A stretch of 5,929 nt of DNA from positions 1-5,929 of the forward strand of contig DHMO01000024.1 in the NCBI GenBank assembly GCA_002405835.1, given 5' to 3'. Source of the stretch: Lentisphaeria bacterium UBA4640. Lineage in GTDB: Bacteria; Verrucomicrobiota; Lentisphaeria; Victivallales; UBA1829. The notes beneath the pieces are model-generated. The model did no database searches. It was not told the DNA's origin and was given only the letters and a program-made list of their open reading frames with translations. How positions within the stretch are numbered: the stretch's first letter is position 1; each line of letters begins with the position of its first letter. The position numbers and the translations under genes were made by a program. Shown here piece after piece: positions 5,682 to 5,929 of this stretch.

Positions 5682-5910
5682 TTCATTTTAAGAAAACCTT
5701 CTTACTTTTTGTTTACGTTCTTGTAATATATTGCTTGAACCCGGAAAAGCAAGTGTATAGGAAAAGAATCCGGGAAATCTTTTCCAAGAAATCCCGGATC
5801 TGCAAGTATCAAAAGTCTGTTTCCGGCGTTACTCAGCGTGCTCCATCATTTCCGATAACGTCCGAGAAATTGCGCACATTTGATGGGATAGAGGCTTGAA
5901 AAAGCCTGTT
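5677..5910 (+). ncRNA. Candidate structured RNA or long 5' leader
   Basis: A transcript from the 5643-5670 promoter would contain TAAGAA/TTCTTA (5689-5694/5699-5704, then CTTTTTG) and TTGCTT/AAGCAA (5731-5736/5747-5752). Next come two interleaved perfect stems, GGAAAAG/CTTTTCC (5760-5766/5779-5785) and ATCCGGGA/TCCCGGAT (5768-5775/5792-5799). These are followed by CCATCA/TGATGG (5843-5848/5881-5886) and AGGCTT-GAAA-AAGCCT (5892-5907), a stem with a GNRA-type tetraloop followed by GTTTCC. There is no plus-strand ORF of note. I recognise no known RNA family. The stems are visible; that they form one RNA is inference. Confidence 0.3.
5765..5799 (-). terminator. Possible leftward terminator hairpin
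   Basis: Read on the minus strand, ATCCGGGA (5799-5792) pairs with TCCCGGAT (5775-5768) and is followed by TCTTTTCC. This would end a leftward transcript coming from the right edge, 30 bases after the doubtful small ORF. The same bases take part in the alternative plus-strand pseudoknot, so the two readings compete. Confidence 0.3.
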
Positions 5911-5915
5911 TCCAT
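5829..5915 (-). CDS. Doubtful 28-codon small ORF
   Basis: An ATG (5915-5913) opens a frame to a TAA (5831-5829). The peptide begins METGFFKPLS and ends LSEMMEHAE; I do not recognise it. In-frame stops lie just upstream, so it is not the tail of a longer gene. No Shine-Dalgarno sequence precedes it and no promoter is visible before the window edge. The only support is the hairpin with a T-rich tail downstream. It is most likely a chance frame. Confidence 0.15.
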   Translation of the reverse strand: METGFFKPLSHQMCAISRTLSEMMEHAE

Positions 5916-5929
5916 GATTGATTATTATT

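Larger units (their letters stand above)
5491..5929. other. Long intergenic region, no recognisable protein gene
   Basis: About 440 bases after the waaG terminator have no long ORF on either strand and no tRNA, rRNA or insertion-sequence signature. The first part (5500-5620) has only short imperfect repeats such as GAAGCA/TGCTTC (5563-5568/5576-5581). From 5624 onward there is a promoter framed by inverted repeats, then a run of RNA-like stems to the right edge (5689-5704, 5731-5752, 5760-5799, 5843-5886, 5892-5907). It may be an ncRNA, or the leader of a gene beyond the window. Confidence 0.5.

Noticed and set aside
1..5929. CRISPR arrays, insertion sequences, prophage or defence genes
   Set aside because: No regularly spaced direct repeats, no transposase or integrase motifs, and no terminal inverted repeats with target duplications. 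ssrA can be an integration site, but no integrase or attachment-site duplication of its 3' end is seen here.

Overview
The window most likely comes from a Gram-negative bacterium. Two things support this: a WaaG-type lipopolysaccharide-core glycosyltransferase and a protein with a clear Sec signal peptide. Consensus-like sigma70 promoters fit ordinary bacterial transcription. The unusually long PurF is the form I associate with Bacteroidota, and the general gene style suggests a PVC-group bacterium, perhaps Lentisphaerota (Victivallis-like). That placement is an inference from memory, not shown by the sequence.

Layout from left to right. Positions 1-258 hold no gene I can name. There is a frame open from the left edge to 181, a set of mutually exclusive inverted repeats (47-135), and the intrinsic terminator of the tmRNA (215-244). 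Positions 259-613, minus strand, are a complete one-piece tmRNA gene (ssrA) with an encoded CCA end and the tag ANEEYALAA. Its promoter (639-666) overlaps a perfect 10-bp-arm palindrome (620-640). Positions 681-4141, minus strand, look like a three-gene unit transcribed right to left: a long amidophosphoribosyltransferase (purF type), then rdgB, then a secreted protein of unknown function whose start overlaps the rdgB stop by 4 bp. Position 4142-4305 is a divergent intergenic region with a good plus-strand promoter for waaG (4306-5421, plus), which is followed by a two-tier stem-loop. Positions 5422-5929 contain no recognisable protein gene. They hold a plus-strand promoter flanked by a perfect 10-bp inverted repeat, several RNA-like stems including a possible H-type pseudoknot (5760-5799), and a doubtful 28-codon frame on the minus strand.

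How the genes fit together: PurF commits PRPP to purine synthesis, and RdgB removes the deaminated purine triphosphates (dITP, XTP) that arise from that pool. Their linkage is therefore metabolically sensible. The secreted protein is translationally coupled to rdgB but has no evident functional link. ssrA has its own promoter and is probably independent of the operon, and waaG is divergent and concerned with the outer membrane. The protein genes are ordinary housekeeping genes. The least explained sequence is non-coding: the operator-like palindrome at ssrA, and the structured regions at both ends of the window.
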